The position numbers were made by a program, and so were the translations under genes. From the NCBI GenBank assembly GCA_039881145.1, contig JAYKKI010000067.1, positions 2,056,001 to 2,120,000 on the forward strand: a stretch of 64,000 bases of DNA, read 5' to 3'. This stretch comes from Druceiella hillmani. Lineage: Eukaryota; Arthropoda; Insecta; Lepidoptera; Hepialidae. This document shows positions 62,533 through 64,000 of this stretch, in pieces; within the stretch, counting starts at the first letter, position 1, and every line of letters begins with the position of its first letter. The notes beneath the pieces were generated by a model. The model saw only the letters and a list, made by a program, of their open reading frames with translations, did not search any database and was not told the origin of the DNA.

Positions 62533-62634
62533 ATGAGGCTTGCTCGTTTCTTTGTCACCACCGCACTCTTCTTCGCCACCGACGCCGCGAAAGTTTATAA
62601 TTGTAATGTATCCATACGTTACCTTTATTGCTAG
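62533..62634 (+). CDS. Signal-peptide-like short ORF (candidate first exon)
   Basis: ATG at 62533 in a GC-rich patch opens 33 codons to TAG at 62632. It begins MRLARFFVTTALFFATDAAK: two arginines, a hydrophobic core of about 12 residues, and small residues (ATDAA) where signal peptidase could cut. Codons in the first 20 positions favour C or G at the third base, unlike the AT-rich flanks. A TAATAAAAG word lies about 20 bp upstream of the ATG. Possible GT donor positions (for example after TATAATT) are weak. It could be a true secreted-protein start exon or chance; the rest of any gene is not seen. Confidence 0.35.
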   Translation: MRLARFFVTTALFFATDAAKVYNCNVSIRYLYC

Positions 62635-62745
62635 AGGGCAAGTTAAAAAACGGTGGAAAAAAATTTACAGTTTTATTTCATTAAATGGTGCAATTATTGC
62701 TTCAGAATAGCTCCTTTTAATACTGTAACATATTGTTATATAACC

Positions 62746-62746
<1 letters not shown>

Positions 62747-62779
<33 letters not shown>
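62747..62779. repeat. TG/TA microsatellite
   Basis: TG units followed by TA units. Confidence 0.95.
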
Positions 62780-62799
62780 GAATTTGGTAACAGTGAAAT

Positions 62800-64000
62800 C
62801 CCCTTGAAATTCAAACGTCAAGTTCTCGGCAAAAAGCACATTTCCAGCCATTATACTATTTTTTCCTTCCAACTTTTCAATCTTAACGATATCAGAAGCC
62901 AAAATTATTTATTTTTACTTAATCTAGTTGGAACAATTTAATATTACCAATATCGCTTATAGTAATTTCCATACAGTAGCGAATTTCCACCAAAATGTAT
63001 TTTGACTTTATTTTTAATTTTCCAATTAGGATTACATTCGTAACATTTCATAATTTAATTTATATCAGGTCTTTTTTATGTTCTTATATATAAATATAAT
63101 ATCTCGCAATGATTAAATACATGCCCTTCGTCTGTTTCTCTCTTTTACGCTTAAGTCGAACAAGCGCACACGTTTTAATTGTTAAATTTAAATTCTTTAG
63201 ATATCCTACAGTGTACAAATTTGCCTCAACATATATGTTATTTAAATTTAATGTAAATAGCAGAGCAAAGGCATTTAATAATTGAAAACCCGCAAAGTCG
63301 TACGCACAGTCTTTCGTTAATAATGTAGAGCACAATTAGAATTACGGGAAATTACGTTGTAACGAATATGGAAAATATATCTTTCTGCTTACCAACGTAA
63401 TAATTTTAAACGAACGCATATTTCAAATTAACTTTCCCCCGATCTACGTAACATTGGTAAGCTCACATCACGTAAGGTAATCCGATGCGAAATAGCTTCT
63501 TCTCTTTATGTAATTTTATTCACATTACTTATAAATAATTGTGGATTAAAATAACCATATATTATTGAGCTTATTCTAATATTCCAACAAATGCGTAAGT
63601 AAATGTAGAACTTGTTTACATTAGCTGTAGCATTTAGTTTAAATGAAACTAAAGGCCAGCCACGTTTTTTAAGATTTCATCACATCACACTAATGTTGTA
63701 AAAGACGCCTTATTTTTTAAACCATGATCCAATGGAAAATAACACTGAATACGATTAAAAATAAAGAGGCCGGTTCATTGAAAGTATAGAGGATAATGCA
63801 ATAGGTCAAAACGGTTAATTTTTATGCAGATGTGTGGCACCGTCTTAACATCCCTACATGGTAATATTTCCATTATTTGTTTTTCTAGAGCAAAAAAGCT
63901 TTCGATAATATTGACCGCATTTTATATTTTTAAACATTTTCATTAAATGTTATTTACATAATAATATGCGCTACGTCTTGTTTGTGATTGTATTACCGAT
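62800..64000. other. AT-rich stretch to window end, no gene recognised
   Basis: No motif, array or hairpin stands out here. Confidence 0.4.

Overview
This is an AT-rich eukaryotic window that most resembles non-coding DNA from an insect or other arthropod. The pointers are arrays of CCTAA (the complement of the insect telomere unit TTAGG), many TA/TG microsatellites, relics of several non-LTR retrotransposons, a decayed hAT transposon of the ZMYM1-like type, a Pif1/Helitron-type helicase fragment and a tRNA-derived SINE-like unit. There is no bacterial gene organisation. I find no intact host protein gene. The only host-exon candidates are very short: a signal-peptide-like ORF at 62533, a charged ORF at 41086 and a 47-residue ORF at 57601. 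The window is probably intergenic or deep intronic.

Layout. 1-9.4 kb: two diverged copies of one repeat unit of at least 1.8 kb (1-1776 and 6555-9396). The second copy is split by about 1 kb that carries a long hairpin. 9.5-15.7 kb: LINE scraps, a 345-bp TA tract, and a telomere-like block in which about 1.4 kb of CCTGA (TCAGG) lies between two CCTAA (TTAGG) stretches, followed by a reverse transcriptase fragment. 16.4-17.7 kb: a short hairpin element and the 3' end of a jockey-like LINE. 17.9-22.3 kb: a 4.4-kb element with roughly 400-bp inverted ends, several internal tandem arrays and a minus-strand coding relic. 22.7-26.7 kb: tandem duplications and a non-LTR C-terminal fragment. 28.3-31.3 kb: a nearly full-length but broken hAT element. 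32.3-35.3 kb: a GC-rich minisatellite folded into a giant inverted repeat with arms of about 1.1 kb. 35.5-38 kb: a retroelement tail and an inverted dimer of a dispersed repeat. 43.4-45.4 kb: a decayed RTE-type LINE with recognisable endonuclease and reverse transcriptase motifs. 46.4 kb: the SINE-like unit. 50.9 kb: the Pif1 fragment. The rest is AT-rich sequence in which I see little structure.

The window does not encode a working pathway; it is a record of mobile-element and satellite turnover. The most unusual parts are the nested TCAGG/TTAGG block, the giant foldback minisatellite, and the long-TIR element, whose internal 45-bp repeat resembles a piece of its own terminal repeats and reads as a 15-residue protein repeat. 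All family assignments come from motif recognition by eye, without a database search.
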